A stretch of 35,290 nucleotides of DNA from Phycisphaerae bacterium (GCA_002700845.1 PAFA01000019.1:1-35290), one strand, 5' to 3'; positions 18,507 through 28,363 are shown, numbered from the stretch's first letter. Numbers and translations are program-made. The notes: generated from the letters alone by a model not told the origin.

Positions 18507-19250
18507 GTGATTCAGCTTGGCGTCAATATTGATCATGTGGCCACGATTCGTCAGGCCCGCCAGACTTGGGAGCCCGACCCTGTCTGGGCGGCTGCAGAGG
18601 CCCATCTCGGTGGAGCCGACGGCATCACCGTGCACTTACGCGAAGATCGCCGGCATATTCAGGACGACGATGTGCGGCGGCTCAGAGAGCTGGTTCACAT
18701 CAAACTCAATCTGGAAATGGCCGCGACGCCAGAAATGGTCAAGATTGCCCTGGCAACGAGCCCACACTCAGTGATGTTGGTTCCAGAAGGTCGCCAGGAG
18801 GTCACCACCGAAGGTGGGCTTGATCTTGTCTCGGAGCGACAGCGTCTGCAACCGCTCCTCGATCAACTGCATGACGCTGGCCTCCGAACCAGCGCCTTTA
18901 TCGACGCTATCCCGGAGCAGATTGACGCAGCCGCCGAGATGGGGTTTGGAATCTGCGAAGTACACACCGGACCCTACGCACATGCATTCCACGAATACGG
19001 CCGTGATTCTGAGGCTCCGCAAGTCATTGAATCGCTCGCGCAACTGGACGCGGCCGGGCGTCGAATCCAAGCTGCAGGCATGAGATTTAACGCCGGTCAC
19101 GCTTTGAATTACTACAACGTGCAACCGATCGCGGCCCTTCAAGGCGTGCGAGAACTGCACATCGGGCATTCCATTGTTTCTCGAGCCGTCTTGGTCGGAA
19201 TTCGGGATGCGGTCCGAGAAATGAAATCACTGATCCGAGAGATGGCTTGA
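18507..19250 (+). CDS. pdxJ: Pyridoxine 5'-phosphate synthase
   Basis: [79 protein letters not shown] start. Confidence 0.97.
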   Translation: MIQLGVNIDHVATIRQARQTWEPDPVWAAAEAHLGGADGITVHLREDRRHIQDDDVRRLRELVHIKLNLEMAATPEMVKIALATSPHSVMLVPEGRQEVTTEGGLDLVSERQRLQPLLDQLHDAGLRTSAFIDAIPEQIDAAAEMGFGICEVHTGPYAHAFHEYGRDSEAPQVIESLAQLDAAGRRIQAAGMRFNAGHALNYYNVQPIAALQGVRELHIGHSIVSRAVLVGIRDAVREMKSLIREMA

Positions 19251-19789
19251 TGAGTACCCCCCCGGTTGATCATGCAGGCGTGCCCTATCGCATTGCCGTT
19301 CTTGTCCACTTGACTGATGGGGAAGGTCGTCGACTGCTGCTTCACCGCACCAAGGAGCCCAATGCCGGAATGCACTCACCTGTGGGCGGCAAGTTGGAAG
19401 TGGAAGATGGTGAATCGCCGCACACCTGTGCGGTCCGAGAAGTGCATGAAGAAACCGGCGTCATCCTGCAAGAAAGTGAAATTCATTTGCTCGGCATGGT
19501 GAGCGAGCGGGCGTTCGAGAACACCAACCACTGGCTGATTTTTGTGTACGAAGCGACCCGTACCATTGACCCAAGTGAAATCACATCCATGACCATGGAC
19601 GAAGGCGAACTCAAATGGGTTGCCGACAAAGATGTTGTCGATGTGGGCATCCCCGATACCGACCGGGAGATTTTGTGGCCCCAAGTTCAAGACCACTCCC
19701 CGGGCGGGTTCTTTGTTGTGCATATTGATTGCGGTGGAGATTCGCTGGTGCCGACCTTGCACCAATCTCACCCCGCTCTACGCCAGTAG
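19250..19789 (+). CDS. Nudix hydrolase
   Basis: Nudix box GGKLEVEDGESPHTCAVREVHEETGV (GX5EX7REUXEEXGU). Confidence 0.93.
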   Translation: MSTPPVDHAGVPYRIAVLVHLTDGEGRRLLLHRTKEPNAGMHSPVGGKLEVEDGESPHTCAVREVHEETGVILQESEIHLLGMVSERAFENTNHWLIFVYEATRTIDPSEITSMTMDEGELKWVADKDVVDVGIPDTDREILWPQVQDHSPGGFFVVHIDCGGDSLVPTLHQSHPALRQ

Positions 19790-21151
19790 TTACAAATCTG
19801 CCGCTTGAGCTGCGTGCGCGACCAAGGCAGAGGCTTGTTCAGTTGTGTCTGCTTCAGCAATCAAACGAACAATCGGCTCGGTGTTCGAAGGTCGGACATG
19901 GACCCAACCTTCAGGCAAGTCCACTCGCACACCATCGAGGTCATTGATTTGTCCACCGGAGAACGCTCCGCGAACAGCATCCAGTACTTTTGGCACGGCG
20001 GCTCGACCACCTATCGCCGACAAGTCACGCTTTTCTTTCACCATGGCGAGTGATGGAAGATCTGCCACCAATGCTGATAGCGGTCGACCCTCTTCTGCCA
20101 ACAGGTCCATCACCATCGCCATACCAGTGATGGAATCCCGAACTTTGACCACTTCGGGATCGATGACTCCGCCATTGCCTTCACCGCCGAGAATCGCGGA
20201 CGTCTGCTCCATGACATCCACGACATTGGCTTCACCCACTGCAGATCGAACCACCCTTGCGCCGGGAAAGTTCTCAGCAATGTGGTCGATCATTCGACTG
20301 GTCGACAGGTTGGCGACCACGGTGCCCGCACCACGGTGCCGAAGTACCCAGGTTGCCGCAAGGGCGAGAGTGCACTCTTCATGAATAGGGATGCCACGTT
20401 CATCGACCAAGACCAAACGGTCGGCATCCGGGTCTTGGGCAAAGCCAGCCACTGCGTTACAGGCGCGAACCCGATCGCATAAATCACCGAGATGAGCTGG
20501 GACCGGTTCCGCAGGACGGGCAAAAACCCCATGGGGTTCTCCATACAAATGCTCATAAGGAACATCCAACGCAGCAAAAAGCAGACGCCCTCCCTCGCAA
20601 CCTGCCCCATTCACTGAGTCCAAAACAACCGGGCCAGACACTGAACGAACGGGGACCGCGGCAAGCGCACGCTCCACATGTTGTTGAGTCAGAGTGTTGT
20701 CAGACCCACTCTGTCCGGAACCCCCGGTGAGCAAATCATGGTTGTGGAAGCGGGCAATGATCTGTTCGGCGATCGCCGCTGGGGGCGCTACACCGCGATG
20801 GTCCAAACACTTGATGCCATTCCATTCGATGGGATTGTGGCTGGCGGTCACCATGAGTCCCCCGGCCGCACCAAACTTCGAAACGGCAAAACCTACGGTT
20901 GGTGTCGCCGCGATACCCAAATCAACCACGTTGCATCCGGCTCCCTGCAGGCCCAATCGGGCGGCCGCCACCAACGCCTCCCCCGATGGACGAGGATCAC
21001 GACCCAAGACCACCTGAACGCTCCCCTTACCCACAGAACGCAAATGGGAGCCCCAGGCTGCGGCGTAGCGCTCCGCGACCTCCGGCGTCATGGTGGCTCC
21101 AACGATGCCACGGGCACCAGAAACAGAAAGCATCAGGGGCGCATCACTCAT
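19790..21151 (-). CDS. glmM: Phosphoglucosamine mutase-type phosphohexomutase
   Basis: SGARGIVG, MVTASHNPIEWNGIK, DPDADRLVLVD, EGNGGVIDPEV, RPSNTEPIVRLIAEA. Start at ATG 21151 preferred over 21286. Confidence 0.88.
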   Translation of the reverse strand: MSDAPLMLSVSGARGIVGATMTPEVAERYAAAWGSHLRSVGKGSVQVVLGRDPRPSGEALVAAARLGLQGAGCNVVDLGIAATPTVGFAVSKFGAAGGLMVTASHNPIEWNGIKCLDHRGVAPPAAIAEQIIARFHNHDLLTGGSGQSGSDNTLTQQHVERALAAVPVRSVSGPVVLDSVNGAGCEGGRLLFAALDVPYEHLYGEPHGVFARPAEPVPAHLGDLCDRVRACNAVAGFAQDPDADRLVLVDERGIPIHEECTLALAATWVLRHRGAGTVVANLSTSRMIDHIAENFPGARVVRSAVGEANVVDVMEQTSAILGGEGNGGVIDPEVVKVRDSITGMAMVMDLLAEEGRPLSALVADLPSLAMVKEKRDLSAIGGRAAVPKVLDAVRGAFSGGQINDLDGVRVDLPEGWVHVRPSNTEPIVRLIAEADTTEQASALVAHAAQAADL

Positions 21152-21174
21152 GAAGGGAACGCTAGCATCGTCGC

Positions 21175-21549
21175 GTGCCTTTTGAGTTGCGTATCGAACG
21201 AACATTCTCTGCCGCCCACGCCATCGTGATCCAAGGGGAGCGAGAACCGCTTCACGGTCACGATTGGCGGGTCCTGGTTGCGGCACGTGGCCCCGAACTT
21301 GATCAGGAGGGACTGCTCTGCGATTTTCACGCCATTGAGCAACAAGTGGATGCGATCATCAAGCCATTTCACAATCGGAATCTGAACGAAATCCCACCGT
21401 TCGACAAACGCAATCCCACCGCCGAAGCAATCGCTGAGCACATCCACCACGCACTGATCAAAAAGATGCCACAAGGGGCAACTTTGCATCGGGTTGAAAT
21501 TGGGGAAGCTCCGGGATGTACCGCGGTCTACGGAGTCTCGCTGGTTTAA
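21175..21549 (+). CDS. 6-pyruvoyl-tetrahydropterin synthase / QueD family protein (atypical active site)
   Basis: FSAAHAI ... LHGHDWRV (zinc His), CDFHAIEQQVDAII, NPTAEAIAEHI, VEIGEAPGCTAVY; usual Cys, Asp and His catalytic positions replaced. Confidence 0.85.
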   Translation: MPFELRIERTFSAAHAIVIQGEREPLHGHDWRVLVAARGPELDQEGLLCDFHAIEQQVDAIIKPFHNRNLNEIPPFDKRNPTAEAIAEHIHHALIKKMPQGATLHRVEIGEAPGCTAVYGVSLV

Positions 21550-22385
21550 CGATCGCGAGGATCAACCGACTTGTCGTGCATTCGATGATTTTCCAGTGCT
21601 CTTCCATTCTTGCCTTGCAAGGTCGCACGAATGGAATCCACAATGCTTTGTACGGTTTGATTGCCTGAAAACTGGTCGAGCAGCATCGCGCAGGTGGATT
21701 CTTGATCACCGCTTGGCTCTCGATAAAGCATGCGATACGACTCCAAAACTGCGTGAATTTCATCTTCAGGCATTTGACTTCGTTGCATCCCCACACGGTT
21801 GCAACCTCGAACTTCAGCCGGTGTGCCATCGACCATCATCCAAGGTGGGACGTCTTTGATCACCCGAGCCAAACCCGCCAAAAAAGCACCGGTGCCGATG
21901 GTGGTGAAATGATGGACGCCAGCTCCGCCGCCCAAGTTGGCACGGTCACCGACCACCACATGTCCACCCAACATCACATTGTTGGCGATGATGCACAAGG
22001 AACCAATGTGGCAATCGTGCCCCACATGGCTTCCTGCCATGATGAGGTTTCGGTTGCCGAGGGTGGTGATGCCACCTCCCTGCACCGTGCCACGATGCAC
22101 GCTGCTGTGCTCACGGAAGCTGTTCTCGTCACCGCACTCCAGGCTGACTTGTTCGCCCTTCCACTTAAGATCTTGCGGGTCACCACCAACCACCGCAAAC
22201 GGGTGAACCGTGCAACCCCGACCAAGGGTGGTATCTGGACCAACCACCGCATGGCCCCGAAGCACACAACCTTCACCCAATCGACTTCGAGCACCGACCA
22301 TCACAAATGGTCCAATCTCACACCCCTCAGCAATGTGCGCTGTGGCATCTATTTCCGCAGTGGGGTGGATGGTCATGTGTATCAC
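21546..22385 (-). CDS. lpxA: UDP-N-acetylglucosamine O-acyltransferase
   Basis: IHPTAEIDATAHIAEGCEIGPFVMVG hexapeptide repeats, GDPQDLKWKGE, NLIMAGSHVGHDCHIG. Confidence 0.95.
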   Translation of the reverse strand: MIHMTIHPTAEIDATAHIAEGCEIGPFVMVGARSRLGEGCVLRGHAVVGPDTTLGRGCTVHPFAVVGGDPQDLKWKGEQVSLECGDENSFREHSSVHRGTVQGGGITTLGNRNLIMAGSHVGHDCHIGSLCIIANNVMLGGHVVVGDRANLGGGAGVHHFTTIGTGAFLAGLARVIKDVPPWMMVDGTPAEVRGCNRVGMQRSQMPEDEIHAVLESYRMLYREPSGDQESTCAMLLDQFSGNQTVQSIVDSIRATLQGKNGRALENHRMHDKSVDPRDR

Positions 22386-22388
22386 GCG

Positions 22389-23744
22389 TCAATCGACGCT
22401 GTCCTCCTCGATGAGCATAAAGCGAATTCTCGCCTCCGCCGCCAACCTTCCAGCAACCGTGGCTCGACATCGAACTGAGATGATCCTGGCTCGCACCTGA
22501 ATTGTTTCCGCTTCCAGAACCAACTGATCGCCCGGCGTCACTGGCTTTCGAATTTTGACGCCATCCAAACTCAACAGCACCGGGGTCTTTCCAGTGTTGT
22601 CGATGGTGTTGGAGACCAAAAGGCCACCCAGCTGGGCCATGGCTTCGACGATAAGGACCCCAGGCATGATGGGAACATTTGGGTAGTGCCCTTGGAAGAA
22701 TGGCTCGTTGATGCTGACGTTTTTGATGCCGATCGCTTTGCGATCGCCATCGAGTTCAAGGACACGGTCCACCAACAACATGGGGTACCGGTGGGGAAGG
22801 GCACGCTGAATGGATCGAATATCCATGGCACGGCCTTCACGCAGTAATTTGGGATCAACCGGAAGGTCGTGAACCAAGGAGAGTGCCAACCGGCGATTCA
22901 GCTCGTGTCCTGATCGTGCGGCAAACAAACGCCCTTGAATCCGCCGGCCGGTGAGTGCGAGGTCACCAATCAAATCCAAGATCTTGTGTCGGGCGGGCTC
23001 TTCGGGGAATCGAACTTCGGTTCCGATGGGCCCATCCGGACCAAAAACGAGCATGTCGCCTTCGCGGTGGTGCCGACCCAAACCCGCTTGCCGCAAAGCC
23101 TCGGCCTCTTCTTCCAAACAGAAGGTCCGCGCGGGGGCAATCTCGGTCGCAAAAGTGGCGGGAGTGAGGGCCAATCCCACAGACTGGCGGAGAATGCGGC
23201 CGTCATCGAGGCCGTCATCTCGGCTGTAATCCAAGTCGTACATCACTTCCAAGCCACCCGCCTTGGCTGGCGCAAGGCCAACCAACGCTTGCTCCTCAGA
23301 CTCTGCTGTCAAACTTTCGGGGTGCAGTACCTCGGCTGGTTCGTCCTGTTCGACGATGCCAGCGTCAAGAATTGCATCGACAAATGTCTTGGCTGATCCA
23401 TCAAAGCCTGGAGGTTCGGTGGCGTCCATCTCAATCCGAACATTGTCAATTTCCAGTCCCGCCAGTGCCGCAAGCAAGTGCTCAACTGTTTGGACGCGGA
23501 CTTCACCAAGTTCCAAAATAGTGCGGCGCTCTGCACGTCGAGCAAATTTCACCAGGGCGGGGATCTTGACCACTGGTTCTAGATCCGTGCGGAGAAAGAC
23601 CCGTCCGGTTCCCGGTTCAGCCGGTATCAGTCGCAAGCGGCAATGGTCACCGGTCAGCAGACCGGGACCCTCAAGTTCGATCGATGCCGCCAGCGTCCGC
23701 TGCAACGGGCTTGATTCAGAAATGGAAGCAGGGGAAGCGCTCAT
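22389..23744 (-). CDS. lpxC-fabZ: Bifunctional LpxC deacetylase / FabZ dehydratase fusion
   Basis: LpxC: QTVEHLLAALAGLEIDNVRIEMD, PARHKILDLIGDLAL, SGHELNRRL. FabZ: IQRALPHRYPMLLVDRV, GHYPNVPIMPGVLIVEAMAQ. Confidence 0.95.
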   Translation of the reverse strand: MSASPASISESSPLQRTLAASIELEGPGLLTGDHCRLRLIPAEPGTGRVFLRTDLEPVVKIPALVKFARRAERRTILELGEVRVQTVEHLLAALAGLEIDNVRIEMDATEPPGFDGSAKTFVDAILDAGIVEQDEPAEVLHPESLTAESEEQALVGLAPAKAGGLEVMYDLDYSRDDGLDDGRILRQSVGLALTPATFATEIAPARTFCLEEEAEALRQAGLGRHHREGDMLVFGPDGPIGTEVRFPEEPARHKILDLIGDLALTGRRIQGRLFAARSGHELNRRLALSLVHDLPVDPKLLREGRAMDIRSIQRALPHRYPMLLVDRVLELDGDRKAIGIKNVSINEPFFQGHYPNVPIMPGVLIVEAMAQLGGLLVSNTIDNTGKTPVLLSLDGVKIRKPVTPGDQLVLEAETIQVRARIISVRCRATVAGRLAAEARIRFMLIEEDSVD

Positions 23745-24751
23745 GATGATTGCCCGGGTTTGGCACGTGCCAGCCTACGAACCAAGGCCACCGATCGCAA
23801 GAATTGTCGGTGAGGCCGAGCCGGAGAGCCAGACCAAATTTCACCCGCCGGAACGTCCGAGATTACACACGAATCCATCCCAATAGTCGCGCCTTGATGC
23901 ACGGTCACGTGATCCTTGACCGTAGCCCCGCCCGCCAGAACAACGTCGTCTTCTAAAACCGAAGAGCCAGCAACCCCCGACATACCACTCATGCGAACGC
24001 GATCGCCAACCCTTGCGTTGTGTCCAACCTGGCAGAGGTTGTCAATCTTGACGTCATGACCAATGGTGGTATCCGTCAAGAGACCGCGATCCACACAAGA
24101 TTGCATACCAAGTTCAAAGCGGTCGCCAATGCGAACCGAAGCCAAATGAGTCAACCGGTGTGCCGGTCGGCCAGGTGCGTAATCGAAACCAAATCCCTCT
24201 CCGCCAACCACGGCATGCTCATGCAGCGTGCCGTCTTCACCCAGAACACAGCCACGACCCAAGACCGCATGTCGTCGCAATCTTGATCTGGCCCCAACGG
24301 TGGCACGTGCGGCCACATGGGACCCCGCCTCAAGAATGACGCCGTCGTGCAATGACGCGCCGGGACCAACGTGTACAAAGGGGCCGATGCAAATTCCCGG
24401 GGCCAAGACCACACTCGGAGCAATAACTGCTGAGGGATGAACTCCAGCTTCAGGGATGTCCTCTTCCGGCGCAAACAACGCCAGCATCCGACGCAAAGGG
24501 GCTTCGTCGACCAAGACCAGCGTCTTCCCATCAACGTCGCCAAACGCTTCAAAGTCTTTTTTACGCAGAACCACCGTCCCGGCGGCGGAGGCGCGAGCCG
24601 AATCCAACCAAGCCGGGCTGGAAACCGCGATCACATTTCCAAACGTTGCACGCTCTGGTGCCGATGGCCCCACAATTTCACGCAAAGGATCTCCCACCAC
24701 CTCGGCATCAAGGCATGCGGCAAGCTCCTCAGCAGTCTTGGGGTGGTTCAG
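23741..24751 (-). CDS. lpxD: UDP-3-O-(3-hydroxymyristoyl)glucosamine N-acyltransferase
   Basis: LpxD N-terminal domain then hexapeptide repeats, YAPGRPAHRLTHLASVRIGDRFELGMQSCVDRG, NLCQVGHNARVGD. Listed ORF starts at GTG 24700; conserved N-terminal sequence (TAEELAACLDAEVVGDP) continues upstream to a CTG at 24751. Confidence 0.9.
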   Translation of the reverse strand: MNHPKTAEELAACLDAEVVGDPLREIVGPSAPERATFGNVIAVSSPAWLDSARASAAGTVVLRKKDFEAFGDVDGKTLVLVDEAPLRRMLALFAPEEDIPEAGVHPSAVIAPSVVLAPGICIGPFVHVGPGASLHDGVILEAGSHVAARATVGARSRLRRHAVLGRGCVLGEDGTLHEHAVVGGEGFGFDYAPGRPAHRLTHLASVRIGDRFELGMQSCVDRGLLTDTTIGHDVKIDNLCQVGHNARVGDRVRMSGMSGVAGSSVLEDDVVLAGGATVKDHVTVHQGATIGMDSCVISDVPAGEIWSGSPARPHRQFLRSVALVRRLARAKPGQSS

Positions 24752-25323
24752 AGTTCGTTCATCCGACTGGTGACGATGCTGGTGACATCGGCCACTGGTT
24801 CAGCGTGCAGCACCGATTGTTTCAAAATGGCATCTCTCACCACATTTGGGTCAAGCGATTCCGGAACGGCAAATGGAGTTCGGGGCAAAACCACCGACCA
24901 ACCTCGTTCGGCGGCAAGAGAAGCCATTGCTCGCTGGGCCAAGTTGTGAACTTCTTCGAGGATCCGAGCATTTTCTGAACTGATCCGAAGCTCCATCATG
25001 CGCTGCTGAGCCCGGAAGGCGTTGGCTTTTTCCAGAAGCTTCTCTTCGAGGCGAACGCGCTCCGGAGAATCTGGAGTGAGGATGCCAGACTGCAAATCAT
25101 TTCGAATCGTGGTGATTTCATCTGCCATCACTTGGACGTCGCTTTGCATCTTTTGACCGATCTCACGCAAGCGAGCGTCCTCACGGCTCCATGCATCTGA
25201 TGCTTGGATTGCAGCGACCACATCCACCACGACCACCGGGCCCTCAGCGCTTCGGGAGAATCCAAGGACCAGAGCGGACAACACACAGCCCACCATCAAC
25301 ATCACAGTTCGTGGTCGGCTCAT
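24748..25323 (-). CDS. OmpH/Skp-family periplasmic chaperone (1)
   Basis: Signal peptide, VVDVVAAIQASDAW, coiled-coil centre, NAFRAQQRMMELRIS. Confidence 0.78.
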   Translation of the reverse strand: MSRPRTVMLMVGCVLSALVLGFSRSAEGPVVVVDVVAAIQASDAWSREDARLREIGQKMQSDVQVMADEITTIRNDLQSGILTPDSPERVRLEEKLLEKANAFRAQQRMMELRISSENARILEEVHNLAQRAMASLAAERGWSVVLPRTPFAVPESLDPNVVRDAILKQSVLHAEPVADVTSIVTSRMNEL

Positions 25324-25324
25324 A

Positions 25325-25939
25325 TCACTCTCCTTGAGGGCCGGCGGCCCAGCTTCGGTTCATTTGGTCCAAAATGATCGGGGTCGCATTGATCGATGCT
25401 CCGGAATACAGAATGCGGCGATTCCGCATGAAATCTTTGTATTGCGCTTCGAGAGGCGCATCTCGACCAGGCAAAAATTCCGCCGACGAATCATCGGCAA
25501 CGACCACATCCCAACCTCGGGACTCCGAAGTGCTCTGGATTTCTTGTCGGAGGGCCGCGAAGACAGATTGCCAAAGCTTCACACGCTCTCGTTCGAGGAT
25601 GTCACTCCAGTACCCCATCTTTCCCTCGAGTTGGAACTCAAGATCTTTGTACGCCAAGATGGCGTCGCGCTGGTCAGCTGAATCCTTGGCGGACTCCATC
25701 GCTGTTTGGGCCTTGTCCAGCCGGGACTGCCATACATCACGTTCGGCTTGAATCTCGGAGGCACGGACTTGCAGTTTGCGTTCTGCGTCAGCGCGCTGTT
25801 CAAGGCCAGCAATCACTTCCTCAATATCCACCACCGCCACAACCACGGCCGAAGCGCTACTGGCCGTCGTGCCATCGGCCATATCGGCCCCAATCCAGCC
25901 CACCAGCACTGCCAGTGGGAACCAACTTGCGACTCGCAT
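25325..25939 (-). CDS. OmpH/Skp-family periplasmic chaperone (2)
   Basis: Signal peptide, VVAVVDIEEVIAGLEQRADAERKLQVRASEIQAERD, coiled coil. Confidence 0.78.
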   Translation of the reverse strand: MRVASWFPLAVLVGWIGADMADGTTASSASAVVVAVVDIEEVIAGLEQRADAERKLQVRASEIQAERDVWQSRLDKAQTAMESAKDSADQRDAILAYKDLEFQLEGKMGYWSDILERERVKLWQSVFAALRQEIQSTSESRGWDVVVADDSSAEFLPGRDAPLEAQYKDFMRNRRILYSGASINATPIILDQMNRSWAAGPQGE

Positions 25940-26011
25940 AGACGAACTCCAACAAGATCACACGGACCTTGGATTCAGTATGTACAGGATACCCCGTCCA
26001 CCGGTCTCGGC

Positions 26012-28363
26012 TCAGAAGGGCAACTCTGCCCGGAAGGACAGCATTTGGGTTTGGTCCAGATCCTCTTGGGCGATTGGCCAAGCCAAATCAATGGCCATCG
26101 GGACTGGCCCCAAGAATGGCAGATAAAAGCGGCCACCAATTCCAGCAGAGACCCGCCAAGACTCCACCCCAGGCTCAGAGAGAACCGTTCCGGAGTCAAC
26201 GAAAAACGCCAGCGAGAAATTCTCGCCCACCAAGGGATGCTCGTATTGCAATCCCGCAAAAGCGAGGAATGTTCCTCCGATGGGATCTGAGCTTGGCTCC
26301 CCATCGCTGACCCGAACAGATTTGGGACCAATGGTTCGGTTCTCAAAGCCGCGAAGGGAATTGCCTCCGAGGTAATACCGCTCCCACAATGGAACTCTGG
26401 GCACGCTGTCGAAGATATTCCCCACTCGAGCATTCCAGCGCAGAACCCGATTGCGGCCCTGATCATCAGTCCCCAGCAAGGCAAACTGTGTCCAATCCAA
26501 ATCCATCTTCCACCAGTTGAAGTCTCCACCCAGGAATCCCACTTGCTCCATAGAGAATTCAATGGTGCCGCCATCGGTTGGCCGGAAATAACTGCTCAGA
26601 GTCGTTCGTCGTAATTTGAGGCCAACCCCATTGACGGTCGATCGGTCCCCATCCAAAAAGTATTCGATGGGGACGTCATCACTCGAGGGGTCAACTTCGG
26701 CGGCGTCACTCCGCAAAGTCAATGATGCGTTCCAGTTGTTGCCAAATCGTCGATCCACACCAACACTGGCTCGACGCGAAGACTCTGTCTGCCTGCTGTA
26801 CTGACGCTCCTGCCACGTCAAATTGGTTCGAAAGCCCCATTCGGTGTCGAAGACGCGCGGCTCCTCAAAGTTCAGGCTGTAGCGAAAGAGCTCTGTGCCC
26901 GGCTGAATGGTGAGTTGGAAGTTCTGCCCGCCGCCACGGAATCCTTCACGAAGACCTTCAAGCCCCCATGATTCCGGAGGGCGAGTGGCATCAAAATTGG
27001 ATTGGCTATAGCGGAACTCCCCATAGATTCCGCTGTCCGAACCAAGCGCTCCCCCGAAAGAGATTGAACCGGTGTTGCGTTCTCGAACAAAAACCAAGAG
27101 GTCACGTTCACCCGGTCGATCAGGTTTTCCGGGCTCAATTTGAACCCGTACCTCGCTGAAGTGCCGCAAATTATCGAGTCGACGCTCAGCTTCTTTGATT
27201 CCAGTTTTGTCAAAGGGTCGACCAGGCCGAAGATCAAGTTCGCGGCGGATGACCTTGTCTCGAGTAACCACATTGCCTCGAATATTGATCCGCCCCACCG
27301 TCGACATGGATCCTTCGGTGATCTTCAGTTGGAGATCGATCTTGACGCCTGGTCCCGGGCGAACCGGCCGGTCTTCGATCAGCACATCAAGGTATCCGAG
27401 GGAGTGATACCCCGATTCAACCTTCTCGATGGCCGCAGCAATACCCGCCTGCTCCCAAGGCTTTCCGAGCTCAAGTTCCAGCAATGACTGAACCTGATCG
27501 GCATCCAAAACCGCCTCGTCACCTTCGCTGATTTCAATGCGAATACCACCCAGTTGATATCGGGAGCCTTCCAACACGAAAAAAGTCACGATGGCTTCGC
27601 GATCATCGGGGCTTCGGGTCACCGACCAATCCACGCGGGCATCACGCCAGCCACGGCCGCGGTAAAAATCTCGAACTGCTTTGGCGTCCTCATCAAGTTT
27701 TGATTCGTCAAGCGTCCCTGATTCCAACAACAAAATGGCCGGCTTCACCGCAACCAACTGCCGCAGGCGATCACCCTTCACAGAAGAATTCCCCTGGAAT
27801 CGAACCGATCGCACTTTGGCTCGAGGTCCCTCGCTGACCAGCAAGATTAAATTTTCAGGCTGGCCCTCACTTACAAACTGAACACGAGATTCCAAATAAC
27901 CTTCACTGCGCATCCACAGTTCAACATCACGCGCGGCCCGTTCCAAAAGCGCCTCGTCACGTATCGAACCCAGTAATCGTGGCACGCGGTTCAGAATATT
28001 TTCCGAACTCAAACGACGATTTCCCTGAATCTCAACCGAACGAATGATGGGCGCCAGAACCACGCGATACACCAGATCAACCGCACCGTCCGGTCGCTCA
28101 GTAACTTTGGCCCCCACTTGGGAAAAGCGTCCCAATTCCGTAAGGCGCCGAATGTCGGCCCGCACAATTGAGGCATCAAGCGGAGAACCCGCAAGGCTCC
28201 GCAGGTTGTTCAGGGCCAGACGAGTGTCGGATTCGGTTCCGCCCAAAACACGGACACTCCCGACCGGACGACCGGACAGGGTCACCATCAGATCCTCCGC
28301 CCCCGCGAAGGAGGGACAGAGCATCCATATGGTCAGAATCAGGATGCGGGACGCAACCGACAT
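26012..28363 (-). CDS. bamA: Outer membrane protein assembly factor BamA (POTRA + beta-barrel)
   Basis: Signal peptide MSVASRILILTIWMLCPSFAGA, POTRA-like repeats, GYLDVLIEDRPVRPGPGVKIDLQLKITEG, FVRERNTGSISFGGALGSDSGI, ERYYLGGNSLRGFENRTIGP. Start at ATG 28363 chosen over 28414. Confidence 0.93.
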   Translation of the reverse strand: MSVASRILILTIWMLCPSFAGAEDLMVTLSGRPVGSVRVLGGTESDTRLALNNLRSLAGSPLDASIVRADIRRLTELGRFSQVGAKVTERPDGAVDLVYRVVLAPIIRSVEIQGNRRLSSENILNRVPRLLGSIRDEALLERAARDVELWMRSEGYLESRVQFVSEGQPENLILLVSEGPRAKVRSVRFQGNSSVKGDRLRQLVAVKPAILLLESGTLDESKLDEDAKAVRDFYRGRGWRDARVDWSVTRSPDDREAIVTFFVLEGSRYQLGGIRIEISEGDEAVLDADQVQSLLELELGKPWEQAGIAAAIEKVESGYHSLGYLDVLIEDRPVRPGPGVKIDLQLKITEGSMSTVGRINIRGNVVTRDKVIRRELDLRPGRPFDKTGIKEAERRLDNLRHFSEVRVQIEPGKPDRPGERDLLVFVRERNTGSISFGGALGSDSGIYGEFRYSQSNFDATRPPESWGLEGLREGFRGGGQNFQLTIQPGTELFRYSLNFEEPRVFDTEWGFRTNLTWQERQYSRQTESSRRASVGVDRRFGNNWNASLTLRSDAAEVDPSSDDVPIEYFLDGDRSTVNGVGLKLRRTTLSSYFRPTDGGTIEFSMEQVGFLGGDFNWWKMDLDWTQFALLGTDDQGRNRVLRWNARVGNIFDSVPRVPLWERYYLGGNSLRGFENRTIGPKSVRVSDGEPSSDPIGGTFLAFAGLQYEHPLVGENFSLAFFVDSGTVLSEPGVESWRVSAGIGGRFYLPFLGPVPMAIDLAWPIAQEDLDQTQMLSFRAELPF

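Noticed and set aside
21702-22478. 258-aa plus-strand ORF
   Set aside because: Antisense to lpxA; His/Thr-rich shadow translation with no family motifs.
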